The notes below the pieces were generated by a model. It ran no database searches. It was not told where the DNA came from and saw only the letters and a list, made by a program, of their open reading frames with translations. A stretch of DNA of 64,000 bases from an uncultured Aquimarina sp. (GTDB lineage Bacteria; Bacteroidota; Bacteroidia; Flavobacteriales; Flavobacteriaceae), in assembly GCA_947493495.1 (NCBI GenBank), contig CANLRN010000017.1:1-64000 (forward strand), given 5' to 3'. Position 1 is the stretch's first letter; the number at the start of each line of letters is the position of its first letter. The position numbers and the translations under genes were made by a program. Below are positions 50,054-58,340 of the stretch, in pieces.

Positions 50054-51052
50054 ATGAAAAAAGTTGTTAATTTATTAGTAATTATTATTAGTTTAACAAG
50101 TTGCGGACAAGACAAGACAAATAAAAAAATGAAAACCATAGAAGATATTAGTAACATTTATAAAGAAGTAGAGCACTTTCCCTTAGAACCACATTATGGT
50201 ATATCTGTAAGTTCCTCTAATACTAATTTTGAGATCAGAGTTAATGACATTCCTGTTTTTATGGGGTATGAATTTATTACTAATGGAGTTTCACCTAGTG
50301 GAAGTTATCTGCCCATTAACTTAGCAATCTCAAAATCAGGAATACAAACTATTGAAGTACGAATGTATCCATCCTATAATAGAGAAACACAAGAACTAGA
50401 ACCTAGCTTAAAGAATGCGCAAGTAACAGTTGATGTAGTAAAACGAGAGTATAATACAGTAAAAAAAACGTATAACGAGGAAGAAGTCATACTAAATCTA
50501 GCTGCACCGACAGAAAAAAATAAAGTAAGTAAACGGACTAGATTTATTTACCCAGAACGTACTGAGTTCATTTTTAATGGAACTTTTGAAGCATTAGTAC
50601 CTTATGAAATAAAAACATTGGAGAAAGCTCAAAATTTATTAACTACTGATCCAGAAGAAATAAAAGAATTAACGGAGCAATTACTTATTGCATATAATGA
50701 AATGTGGCAAATTTATGATCAAAATAAAGTATCAAAATATGCTGATCTTATTTATAATAAAGAAAAACGAACAGCTCAACAACTATTTTTCACAGAAACA
50801 GAGAGTAAAGCAAGAGCTAATGAGGATTTATTAACTTCGGGTAGAATAGTTAAGGAAGGTTATAAAATGATGCCATTTGAAGATTATAAATTGCGTTTTT
50901 ATGCTAATGGTAAGATTGTTACCATTGTATATGATAAAATAGGACAAGTAGGAAGAAATCAATCCATTTTGCGATCTACTGGAGAAACTAGAAAAGATTA
51001 TTACTCTTTTTTTTATAAGCCAATAAATAGTGATCAGTTTATTCTTTATTAA
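50054..51052 (+). CDS. Immunity-like lipoprotein, family member 1
   Basis: This 332-residue lipoprotein starts at ATG 50054 (MKKVVNLLVIIISLTSCGQ); the upstream in-frame ATG at 50027 lies within the previous gene and precedes the signal. The family core is visible: DISNIYKEVEHFPLEPHYGI, then VRVND-type IRVNDIPVF, the Ig-like IEVRMYPSYNRET, ALVPYEIKTLEKAQ, and near the end FYANGKIVT and FFYKPINSDQF. Five full members and two remnants occur in the island. A lipoprotein of the envelope beside a possible toxin gene suggests immunity, but the binding partner is unknown. The next gene, a BAM/GIDE-like protein, follows 10 bases later. Confidence 0.75.
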   Translation: MKKVVNLLVIIISLTSCGQDKTNKKMKTIEDISNIYKEVEHFPLEPHYGISVSSSNTNFEIRVNDIPVFMGYEFITNGVSPSGSYLPINLAISKSGIQTIEVRMYPSYNRETQELEPSLKNAQVTVDVVKREYNTVKKTYNEEEVILNLAAPTEKNKVSKRTRFIYPERTEFIFNGTFEALVPYEIKTLEKAQNLLTTDPEEIKELTEQLLIAYNEMWQIYDQNKVSKYADLIYNKEKRTAQQLFFTETESKARANEDLLTSGRIVKEGYKMMPFEDYKLRFYANGKIVTIVYDKIGQVGRNQSILRSTGETRKDYYSFFYKPINSDQFILY

Positions 51053-51062
51053 AACATAACGT

Positions 51063-51707
51063 TTGTTAGAAACCGTATTTATAGTAGCATTAATAGGCTT
51101 AATCTTTTTTTTGGGTGGAAAACAAAAAAAAAAGAATCAAAAAATTAGAACTATTAATTTTAGTAGCATTAATAATTTAACTTCTGGGTTAATTAAGGTT
51201 AAAGGTAGATTAAGGGTTATTGAAACAATCAAGTCTCCTATTTTTAATCAAGATTGTATAGGCTACACACATTCAAAATTTTCTCGAAATATATTTAACA
51301 GCTCTGGTAGAAGAAAATGGATAAAGTCATACTCTTTTTCTGATTGTGTAAATTTCTATATTGAAGATGCTTCAGGAAAGATAAAAATAAAAGCAAAGGG
51401 AATCTCAATTGAAGTTAATACAAATAAATCAGAAAAAAAGTTGTCAAAAAAAGAATTAGAAGAAGAAAAGCTATTAATCGCAGATAATAAAGAATATATT
51501 CTTGTAGGAACCGCTACAATTACCAAAAAAGGAACTATTGAGATAAAAAAGAGTAAACTTGATAAGGAACTACTTATTATGGATGATACTTTGTATAATT
51601 TGCTTTATCAAGACGTTCCTAGTATTAATAAGAAAGTAATTAGTTTTGTAATTATTCTAATAGGAATACTAATTAGTTTTATTATATATAAATCCTTATT
51701 AGGCTAA
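51063..51707 (+). CDS. TM-BAM/GIDE-like-TM membrane protein, copy 1
   Basis: This 214-residue protein starts at TTG 51063. One membrane helix lies at each end (about 3-18 and 190-210) with a beta-rich domain between. The segment LTSGLIKVKGRLRVIETI, SPIFNQDCIGYTHSKF, then FYIEDASGKIKIKAKGI resembles the BAM/GIDE domain of mitochondrial MUL1-type proteins (EG-x-VKVxGxV, SPLSG-x-x-C-V, F-x-V-x-D-x-TG-x-v-x-V). The two flanking helices also match that architecture, without a RING domain. Two paralogues (52748, 54819) each follow an immunity-like lipoprotein gene. Function is unknown. The domain call is by eye. Confidence 0.6.
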   Translation: MLETVFIVALIGLIFFLGGKQKKKNQKIRTINFSSINNLTSGLIKVKGRLRVIETIKSPIFNQDCIGYTHSKFSRNIFNSSGRRKWIKSYSFSDCVNFYIEDASGKIKIKAKGISIEVNTNKSEKKLSKKELEEEKLLIADNKEYILVGTATITKKGTIEIKKSKLDKELLIMDDTLYNLLYQDVPSINKKVISFVIILIGILISFIIYKSLLG

Positions 51708-51728
51708 CGTAAGCTTTAAGATTAATTT

Positions 51729-52733
51729 ATGATTGAATATAGAAAAGCGAAATACACATTTACTCTAATTTTATTTTTCTTAAGTCTTTTGATTTTTTCA
51801 CAGAATGAAGCAATAAAAACCATAAAAGACATTAGTAATATTTATAAAGAGGTAGAACACTTTCCATTGGAACCGCATTACGGTATATATATAAGCTCTT
51901 CAAACACTAATTTTGAAGTAAGGGTTAACGATATTCCAGTATTCATTGGTTATGAATTTATTACTAATGATGTTTCTCCTAAAGGAAGTTATTTCCCCAT
52001 TAACCTTGCCATATCTAAATCAGGTTTACAAACTATTGAAGTACGAATGTATCCGTCCTATAATAGAGAAACACAAGAACTAGAACCTAGCTTAAAGAAT
52101 GCACAAGTAGCGGTAGATGTAGTAAAACGAGAGTATAATACAGTAAAAAAAACATATAGCGAGGAAGAAGTCATACTAAATCTAGCTGCACCTACGGAAA
52201 AAAATGAAGTAAGTAAAAAAACAAAATTCATTTATCCAGAACGTACGGAGTTTATTTTTGATGAAACTTTTGAAGCATTAGTACCTTATGATATAAAGAT
52301 ATTACAGAAATCTCAAAACCTATTAACTACTGATCCAGATGAAATAAAAGAATTAACAGAGCAATTGCTTATTGCATACAATGAAATGTGGCAAATTTAC
52401 GATCAAAATAAAGTTTCGCAATATGCTGATTTAATTTATAAAAAAGAAAAACGAGCCGCGCAGCAATTATTTTTCACAGAAGTTGATAGTAACAAAAGAA
52501 TAGGAAAATTATTATCTTCTGGTAAAATTGTTAAAGATGGTTATAAAATGATGCCATTTGAAGATTATAAACTTCGTTTTTATGCTAATGGTAAAATTGT
52601 CACACTAGTTTATGATGAATTAGGACAAGTAGGAAGAAATAAGTCTGTATTACGTTCTTCTGGGGAATCAAGAAAAAGTTATTACTCCTTGTTCTATAAG
52701 CCTATAGGAAGTGATCATTTTGTTTTATATTAA
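51729..52733 (+). CDS. Immunity-like exported protein, family member 2
   Basis: This 334-residue protein has a Sec signal rather than a lipobox (TFTLILFFLSLLIFSQNEA, about 10-28). From there on it is very close to member 1 (DISNIYKEVEHFPLEPHYGI, IEVRMYPSYNRETQELEPSL), with many short identical DNA stretches, so the pair is a recent tandem duplication. The C-terminus is FYKPIGSDHFVLY. It begins 21 bases after the first BAM/GIDE-like gene. The changed signal peptide implies a soluble periplasmic rather than lipid-anchored form. Confidence 0.75.
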   Translation: MIEYRKAKYTFTLILFFLSLLIFSQNEAIKTIKDISNIYKEVEHFPLEPHYGIYISSSNTNFEVRVNDIPVFIGYEFITNDVSPKGSYFPINLAISKSGLQTIEVRMYPSYNRETQELEPSLKNAQVAVDVVKREYNTVKKTYSEEEVILNLAAPTEKNEVSKKTKFIYPERTEFIFDETFEALVPYDIKILQKSQNLLTTDPDEIKELTEQLLIAYNEMWQIYDQNKVSQYADLIYKKEKRAAQQLFFTEVDSNKRIGKLLSSGKIVKDGYKMMPFEDYKLRFYANGKIVTLVYDELGQVGRNKSVLRSSGESRKSYYSLFYKPIGSDHFVLY

Positions 52734-52747
52734 AAATAACAGTAAAG

Positions 52748-53437
52748 ATGTTGTTTCCTTTTTTATCCTTAGACCTTGACACTTCTGATATTTTATTTTT
52801 TGTTCTAATCGGAAGTATGATTTTATACGGTACTCTTAAAAAGAAAAAGCCAAGTATCATTGAAACACTTGAAATTTCAGAGATAAATACATTATCAAAA
52901 GGATTGTGTAAGATAAAGGGACAAATACTAGCGACCAATCAAATAACTTCACCAATAACAGAAACTAAATGTATTGGATATAATTATAGTCAGTTATCTT
53001 ATGGATATAAAGGAGGATATAGAAGAAGAGTCAAAGGTAGAAAAAAATGGAGAACGTACCGCACTGAATCTAAAAGTGCGGATTTTTATATTAAAGATAC
53101 TACAGGACAAATCAAAGTAAATGCTAAAAATATTTCTATACAAATAAATGTAAATAGATCAGAAAAAAAACTATCCAGAACGTTACTTGATGTGGAAAAT
53201 TTATTATTGGAAGACGATACAGAATATATCATTTCAGGTACAGTTGTTAAAGGAAAAAATAATAGTATCGAGATTATAAAAAACAAAAAAGATAAAGAGT
53301 TACTGATTATGGATAAAGCTTTTTATGAATTTACTTTTGAAGACATTCCTTTTATGAAAAAGAAAGCAGGTATTTTTATCGTATTTCTTGTCGTTAGTAT
53401 TCTTTGTTTTGTTATTTATAAATCTGTTTATAGTTAA
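52748..53437 (+). CDS. TM-BAM/GIDE-like-TM membrane protein, copy 2
   Basis: This 229-residue paralogue of the protein at 51063 has helices at about 10-24 and 205-227. The inner domain has LSKGLCKIKGQILATNQI, SPITETKCIGYNYSQL, FYIKDTTGQIKVNAKNISIQ and SEKKLSRTLLDVENLLL, the same order as copy 1. Copies 1 and 2 share a conserved ...KDKELLIMD... or LDKELLIMD segment before the last helix. A basic insertion (GGYRRRVKGRKKWRTY) lies in the middle. It is 14 bases after family member 2, reproducing the lipoprotein-then-membrane gene order. Confidence 0.62.
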   Translation: MLFPFLSLDLDTSDILFFVLIGSMILYGTLKKKKPSIIETLEISEINTLSKGLCKIKGQILATNQITSPITETKCIGYNYSQLSYGYKGGYRRRVKGRKKWRTYRTESKSADFYIKDTTGQIKVNAKNISIQINVNRSEKKLSRTLLDVENLLLEDDTEYIISGTVVKGKNNSIEIIKNKKDKELLIMDKAFYEFTFEDIPFMKKKAGIFIVFLVVSILCFVIYKSVYS

Positions 53438-53438
53438 C

Positions 53439-53789
53439 ATGGGATTAGACGAAATACTCAAATGGATTGAGGATCAAAATATGCACCAGGGGATACTAGT
53501 GCTTATATTCACTTTTGGAAATATAGGCTTAGGTATTATATTAAGTATTCTTTGTTTTATTCTTAAATCAATAACAGTACTCTATAATACATTAGGCCCT
53601 ATTTCTACAGGAACTTTAATGGCTGCTTTTGTAAACCTTCTCTTTTTAGGTATACTTCTTAGCATAGATGTATCCACAGAAATTATCTTATACAGTGGTA
53701 TTTTTATTTCATTATCATGTTATGCTTTCTGTTTACAGTATGCCGATAGATTATGGAAAATAGGAAAAGCTTCGGACAAAAAACAGTGA
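53439..53789 (+). CDS. Small integral membrane protein, module 3
   Basis: This 116-residue protein starts at ATG 53439, one base after the previous stop; the longer frame from 53388 overlaps copy 2. After MGLDEILKWIEDQ there are three or four membrane helices (about 19-38, 48-66, 72-105). No family is recognised. Its stop overlaps the ATG of the next gene (TGATG), so the two are coupled. A remnant resembling its first residues (MDEIRYWLRK) lies at 55612, before another decayed immunity-like gene, so this gene is part of the duplicated module. Confidence 0.65.
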   Translation: MGLDEILKWIEDQNMHQGILVLIFTFGNIGLGIILSILCFILKSITVLYNTLGPISTGTLMAAFVNLLFLGILLSIDVSTEIILYSGIFISLSCYAFCLQYADRLWKIGKASDKKQ

Positions 53790-54805
53790 TGCAGATGAAA
53801 AACACTTTTACTTTTTTTCTATTCTTGGTTAGTCTTTTTGTTTTTGCACAAAAACAAGAAGATAATAGTATGTCAGTAGAACAAGCACATCAAATGATGG
53901 AAGATTTATATAAAACGGTACAATATAATACCAAAGAAGAGCAAATATTATACAGCCTTAAGGTATTCAACGGAGTCTGTAATTATAAAATATGGATCAA
54001 TGATATGCCAGTTCATAATATGTATAAAGGTGCTAGGGGTGAATTATCTTTTACGATTAATGGAAAAATCCTTAAGGCTGGCAAGCAGGAACTAAAGATT
54101 AGAATCTATCCGTATTGGAATAGAGAAGAACAAAAGTTCGAAGATTATTTACATAAATATGCAGGATTGGATGTAGAAATTAGCGAGATGGACTGGGATG
54201 CCGAAACCCGCAAGTGGGACTACTATCCTATTCTTACCTACCAAACCCCCAGAGAAGGAGAAGAAAGCTTACAGGAGAACCCAAGAGGGTTTCTGTTTGA
54301 AGAAGGTAAAGAAGAATTACCATATTATGAAGAAACCGTAAACTTTGAGGCCAAAGTACCATACAATTTAACAGGATGGAGTAAAAGTGTAGATTTAAGA
54401 AAAGAAAACCAAAAAGAACTTTTTAAGGAAGCAAAGGTATTTTATCAAGGTTTGATCAAAAATTTTAAAAATAAAAATGTTCCAGAAATATCAAAAAAAT
54501 ACTATAATAAGGAAAAAGAAGTTATTCAGGCTTTATTTTTAAATCAAAAAGACACAAAAGAAAGATGGAATGAAGACTTCTTATCTAAAATAATTAATCC
54601 TTCAGCAGTAGTTGATGAGTTAAATGATAATTTATATTTAGAATTCTATGGAAATGGAAAAGTTGTTAGTTTGCTTAAAAGTCCAGCAGGAACTAGACCA
54701 TTAGTGATTGAAAGAGTAAATGAACAAGGGAAAAAAAAGTATCTTACTTTGGACCTTTATCTTCATAGACCGACTCCAGAAGAACCATTGGAAATAATAC
54801 GATAA
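53789..54805 (+). CDS. Immunity-like exported protein, family member 3
   Basis: This 338-residue protein starts at ATG 53789, overlapping the preceding TGA; ATG 53795 is also possible. The signal ends LFVFAQKQ. It is a diverged family member: EQAHQMMEDLYKTVQYNT replaces the NIYKEVEH region, then KIWINDMPVHN, KIRIYPYWNREEQ, EAKVPYNLTGWSKSVDLR, FYGNGKVVSL and the end HRPTPEEPLEIIR. The ending matches members at 61974 and 63025 better than members 1 and 2, so two subfamilies exist. The BAM/GIDE-like copy 3 follows 13 bases later. Confidence 0.74.
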   Translation: MQMKNTFTFFLFLVSLFVFAQKQEDNSMSVEQAHQMMEDLYKTVQYNTKEEQILYSLKVFNGVCNYKIWINDMPVHNMYKGARGELSFTINGKILKAGKQELKIRIYPYWNREEQKFEDYLHKYAGLDVEISEMDWDAETRKWDYYPILTYQTPREGEESLQENPRGFLFEEGKEELPYYEETVNFEAKVPYNLTGWSKSVDLRKENQKELFKEAKVFYQGLIKNFKNKNVPEISKKYYNKEKEVIQALFLNQKDTKERWNEDFLSKIINPSAVVDELNDNLYLEFYGNGKVVSLLKSPAGTRPLVIERVNEQGKKKYLTLDLYLHRPTPEEPLEIIR

Positions 54806-54818
54806 TTCATTTTCTCTA

Positions 54819-55601
54819 ATGAATAAAAAAAGAGTTTTTCTATTTTCTATTCTATTAATATTTTCAGGCTTTCTTTTAGCTTTAATTTTTGGTACTCATT
54901 TAATAGCTCTTGCATCCATTGTTATAGCTTTTTTTATTTTAATTTTTTCTGCAATACTCCGAGGAAACAAAGAACAGAAAGGTATCAATGAGATAAAAAA
55001 ACTACCTTTTTCTGCTGTTTCAGAGTTAACTGACTTAAACGATAAAACTTTCGTTAAAGTCAAAGGAAAACTTAAAGTAATCGACTATACCTTATCAGAA
55101 TTAACAGAAACAAAATGTATTGGATATACCTACCAAGAAATGAAATGGACGTATACCAAAAGAACTGGAGAGAGACGTAAAAAAAGTCAGTGGAAAACTA
55201 TCAAATCAGAAGAGTACACTGAGGATTTTTATATAGAAGATACTTCTGGAAAGATTAAAGTAGATACGGTCGGGATCCAAATTTCTTCTCAGTTTAATCA
55301 AAAAAAAGAAAAAGATGGCAAAATAACTTGTGTTGAAAATCTTTTATTGCCAGATCAAAAAGAGTATATTCTTATTGGAACATTAAATAAAGAAAATAAA
55401 AAAATTTCCATAGCAAAGGATTTCAAGAAAAATAAAAAAGATGATTTTATTCTAATTGACCCTAAATCATACGATATCATCTATAATACTTCTAAAACAT
55501 ATCGTATAGGTTGCGCTATTTTTCTAATTATAATAGGCACTATTTTTATAGCAGCTATTACTAGTGATTTATGGGCATATATAATTAAAAAGTTTCTTTA
55601 A
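54819..55601 (+). CDS. TM-BAM/GIDE-like-TM membrane protein, copy 3
   Basis: This 260-residue member is longer than the other two. It has two N-terminal helices (about 6-26 and 29-46) and one C-terminal helix (about 230-250). The inner domain has FVKVKGKLKVIDYTLSELTE, TKCIGYTYQEMKW, FYIEDTSGKIKVDTVGIQ and VENLLLPDQKEYILIGTL. The conserved cysteine in TKCIGY is present in all three copies. It completes the third lipoprotein/membrane-protein pair. A topology with the domain facing the periplasm is possible but not settled by the sequence. Confidence 0.62.
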   Translation: MNKKRVFLFSILLIFSGFLLALIFGTHLIALASIVIAFFILIFSAILRGNKEQKGINEIKKLPFSAVSELTDLNDKTFVKVKGKLKVIDYTLSELTETKCIGYTYQEMKWTYTKRTGERRKKSQWKTIKSEEYTEDFYIEDTSGKIKVDTVGIQISSQFNQKKEKDGKITCVENLLLPDQKEYILIGTLNKENKKISIAKDFKKNKKDDFILIDPKSYDIIYNTSKTYRIGCAIFLIIIGTIFIAAITSDLWAYIIKKFL

Positions 55602-55611
55602 TCAATTAAAT

Positions 55612-55668
55612 ATGGACGAAATTCGCTATTGGCTTAGAAAAATGGTACTTAACTTAAAAGAAAAATGA
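55612..55668 (+). pseudogene. Remnant of the small membrane gene of a fourth module
   Basis: An 18-codon frame encodes MDEIRYWLRKMVLNLKEK, resembling the start of the protein at 53439 (MGLDEILKWIEDQ) and then stopping. Its position, directly before a broken copy of an immunity-like gene, mirrors the order at 53439-53789. I take it as a truncated duplicate, not an active gene. Confidence 0.4.
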
Positions 55669-55817
55669 AATATTATTCGCATTAATTTTGAACTTAGCTT
55701 TACAAAGCTGCACTCAACAAAAAAAGGAAAACATAAATATGTCATACGAAAAGGCTAATCAAAACGATGGAAGAACTTTACAAAGAAGTACAATATCGGA
55801 ATGATAAAATATATTAA
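55665..55817 (+). pseudogene. Frameshifted remnant of an immunity-like lipoprotein gene
   Basis: ATG 55665 is followed by a stop, but a neighbouring frame gives a lipoprotein signal (ILFALILNLALQSCTQQ) and KENINMSYEKANQ. A third frame continues as MEELYKEVQYRND and ends at TAA 55817. These align with MSVEQAHQMMEDLYKTVQYN of family member 3 (53789). At least two frameshifts and loss of the rest of the gene make it a pseudogene. Confidence 0.65.
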
Positions 55818-55834
55818 TGATTTAAAAGGCTAGC

Positions 55835-55851
55835 GCGAGCGTCTCGCTCGT
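55835..55851. repeat. GC-rich hairpin at a recombination scar
   Basis: CGAGCG (55836-55841) and CGCTCG (55845-55850) pair around TCT, inside the GC-rich string TAGCGCGAGCGTCTCGCTCG. It marks the junction between the decayed immunity-like gene and the orphan coiled-coil fragment. Similar AGCGCGAGCGTCTCGCTCG strings recur in Flavobacteriaceae spacers, by recollection. Confidence 0.45.
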
Positions 55852-55862
55852 GCCGTTACAGC

Positions 55863-56033
55863 CCCGAACGACAGAGAGAAGGTGCGCTTAAGGAATATAA
55901 GAAAAGAGCAGAAAAGCGTAAAGGAAAAATCAATAGTAAGATTGAAAAATCGGAAAACCTTGAAGAAATACAGCGTCTAAACAAAGAACTAAAAAAAGCT
56001 GAAAAAGACATTCAGAAATGGGATTTGTTTTAA
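55863..56033 (+). pseudogene. C-terminal fragment of a coiled-coil island protein ending KWDLF
   Basis: An open frame without a start codon encodes a highly charged coiled coil (REGALKEYKKRAEKRKGKIN, then LEEIQRLNKELKKAEKDIQK) ending WDLF. The terminal KWDLF, its stop and the following ~40 bases match the end of the large copy A gene (50030-50060), where an immunity-like gene also begins immediately after. It is therefore the 3' end of another large island gene whose body has been lost. Confidence 0.6.
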
Positions 56034-56045
56034 AATAAAATAGGA

Positions 56046-56690
56046 ATGAAAAAAGTTGTTAATTTATTAGTAATCATTATAAGTTTAACCAGCTGTGGAC
56101 AAAGTAATTCAAAAAAGAATATGAAAACTATAGAAGACATTAGTAATATTTATAAAGAGGTAGAGCACTTTCCTTTAGAACCACATTATGGTATATATAT
56201 AAGTTCCTCTAATACTAATTTTGAGATCAGAGTTAATGATATTCCTGTATTCTTAGGATACGAGTTTATTACTAATGATATTTCTCCAAAAGGAAGTTAT
56301 TTACCTATTAATTTAGCGATATCAAAATCAGGAATACAAACTATTGAAGTACGAATGTATCCGTCCTATAATAGACAAACACAAGTACAACCCTCTAGTA
56401 ATTTGTATGTTAAGCGTAAAAAGCATAAATTAACGTCAGATCTCGATATACAATATGATTTAGATATCACAACAAAAATCCCGATTTCAATAAAAGCAAT
56501 GTGTGATGTCTATGATGAAACAACAAGAGAAGATCTCATGCTTATAGAAACCCTAATTGAAGTAACAACAGTTTCTGATCAAAGAAAAGCATTACATAAT
56601 CAGGGTGACGAAGAGTTAGTATCGAATGAAGATAAAACTCCGAAGAAGAAAAAAAAGAAATGGTTTTCTTTCGGTCATAAAAAGGCATAA
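56046..56690 (+). CDS. Chimeric gene: immunity-like lipoprotein N-terminus joined to a VgrG-adjacent-protein C-terminus
   Basis: This 214-residue lipoprotein has residues 1-~112 nearly identical to family member 1 (signal LLVIIISLTSCGQ, DISNIYKEVEHFPLEPHYGI, IEVRMYPSYNRQTQ). Close to base 56385 the match stops. From there LYVKRKKHKLTSDLDIQY to the tail TPKKKKKKWFSFGHKKA resembles the C-terminus of the protein at 42458-43444. The lysine-rich end and the position just before a DUF4280 gene match that gene. A deletion or crossover between unlike genes is the simplest explanation. It may be expressed, but has lost the immunity C-domain. Confidence 0.72.
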   Translation: MKKVVNLLVIIISLTSCGQSNSKKNMKTIEDISNIYKEVEHFPLEPHYGIYISSSNTNFEIRVNDIPVFLGYEFITNDISPKGSYLPINLAISKSGIQTIEVRMYPSYNRQTQVQPSSNLYVKRKKHKLTSDLDIQYDLDITTKIPISIKAMCDVYDETTREDLMLIETLIEVTTVSDQRKALHNQGDEELVSNEDKTPKKKKKKWFSFGHKKA

Positions 56691-56693
56691 AAT

Positions 56694-58340
56694 ATGAGTC
56701 AAAAAAAAGTAGTTTGTCATGGTGCTATGTGTAAATGTCAGTTTGGAGATGTTCCAGACACGCTTACCGTTTTAAGTCAAAAAAAGAATTACATTAATGA
56801 TAGTGCTGGGAGTCAAAAATTAATTGCCACGGATAAAGAGCTAGGAATGCCTTTTCAAGCAAAAACATTTGGGCAATGCAAATTACAACCTACAGGAAGT
56901 AGTTTTAAACCTTGTATACCTAGTATCACCAAGTGGGATGGTGCTTTTGAGAAAACACAATTACAGGCTAATCAAGGGTTTCCTTTATTAGAAGATAGTA
57001 AGGCTACCTGTGCTATTGCAGGCTCCCCTTGTGTAGAAATCACATTTCATGGACAAACAGCAGCAGCCTCTGCTCAAAATGTAGCCAATGCAGATGAACA
57101 GCTAATGAGTCAGGTATTGCCGATTAATGTAAAAGAAATTAATCAGCCTTCTCCTTATGATGCTATAAAAGTCGAAGATTCGAATGATTCTACTGAAAAG
57201 ACAGAAGATTCAATCTCAGTCCAGATAGATGTGAAAAAAGATACGTTTGTTCCATTAGGAATTAAAGATTATAAGGGCAATACTGAAAATGACAACATAA
57301 AATTTTCAATTACTATAGAAGAAAATCCAGCAGAAAAAATGGTAATTGAGATTCTGGATGGTGGTAAACCGTATTTCAAACAAGAAATTACGGATGCTAA
57401 TATGATGTCTGTTGGAACTCATAATTGGCAGTGGGATGGTTTTGATAATTGGGATAATCTGAATACAGAATTTTTAAAAAATGCGGATTTAGAAGCGCAA
57501 GTAACTGTGTGGTATAAAGGAAAAGAAGAATCCGATATTATTTCTCTAAAAAAGATAAAATATTATGAAGTTGATTGGGTAGATGTTAATATACAGCGTA
57601 ATATAAAAGAAATACAAGTAACCTTACGGGTAAATTTAAAAGATGGAGGTGCAGAAGGATTAGATGATTGGACGGATATACCTAAAAAATATATTACAAA
57701 GGGCAAGTTACCCATAAAAAAAAGGACTAAAAATTTTAAGGATTTAGAAAGATTAGCATTGGACGGAATCAATTATCATTGGGGAAGAAACAGTAATCAT
57801 TTTACAGCAAAAAATATAACTATCAATGGCACTGATTATGAGGTGAATATAAATGCTATCAATACCACAAAAAACGCTATGGATGATGTAAATTTAATTT
57901 TCAACACTAATGGAGATTGGCTTAGATCTATGAACCCAGGGAGTGTGGATGGAATAATATCTTTCTTTGGTCAAGTTATGCCCGAAAGAATCGTATATAA
58001 TTACGGTTATATAAAAGGGAGTAAAAGTTGGTATTGGTTAGGAAATAACGTTTCTAATGTAAATGATGATTTTTCATACACCAGTGCTCATGAAATAGGA
58101 CATGAGATATTAAAAAAATTTTCTGGTAAATCTTTTCATTCTTATAAGCATAAAGGAAGTTCTACTCTATCAGAAACGTTACCAACAAATAAAGGTGGAG
58201 TTAATTACCCTAATAGTGGAGAAATTGATCTGATGAAATATTATAACAATGACCCTTACTGGTATGATTTTAAAAGAATTGTTGCAAGCAAAACTGATGT
58301 ATTAGGATTATTATGGTTAGGAAAATTAGAAGTGCTATGA
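56694..58340 (+). CDS. DUF4280 PAAR-like effector with HExxH metalloprotease toxin
   Basis: This 548-residue predicted T6SS effector has residues 1-130 as the PAAR-like cap (VVCHGAMCKCQFGDVPDTL, FGQCKLQPTGSS, TCAIAGSPCVEITFHGQ), clearly related to the effector at 43476. A beta-rich linker (about 170-300) follows, with DGGKPYFKQEI and HNWQWDGFDNW, which resembles FlgD-like Ig modules. The C-terminal domain has the zinc motif H466-E-I-G-H470-EILKKFSG in SYTSAHEIGHEI, an intact HExxH-type protease site. A further metal ligand may be in the HSYKH or SETLP segments downstream. A small lipoprotein gene overlaps its stop (ATGA), as expected for immunity. Confidence 0.85.
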   Translation: MSQKKVVCHGAMCKCQFGDVPDTLTVLSQKKNYINDSAGSQKLIATDKELGMPFQAKTFGQCKLQPTGSSFKPCIPSITKWDGAFEKTQLQANQGFPLLEDSKATCAIAGSPCVEITFHGQTAAASAQNVANADEQLMSQVLPINVKEINQPSPYDAIKVEDSNDSTEKTEDSISVQIDVKKDTFVPLGIKDYKGNTENDNIKFSITIEENPAEKMVIEILDGGKPYFKQEITDANMMSVGTHNWQWDGFDNWDNLNTEFLKNADLEAQVTVWYKGKEESDIISLKKIKYYEVDWVDVNIQRNIKEIQVTLRVNLKDGGAEGLDDWTDIPKKYITKGKLPIKKRTKNFKDLERLALDGINYHWGRNSNHFTAKNITINGTDYEVNINAINTTKNAMDDVNLIFNTNGDWLRSMNPGSVDGIISFFGQVMPERIVYNYGYIKGSKSWYWLGNNVSNVNDDFSYTSAHEIGHEILKKFSGKSFHSYKHKGSSTLSETLPTNKGGVNYPNSGEIDLMKYYNNDPYWYDFKRIVASKTDVLGLLWLGKLEVL

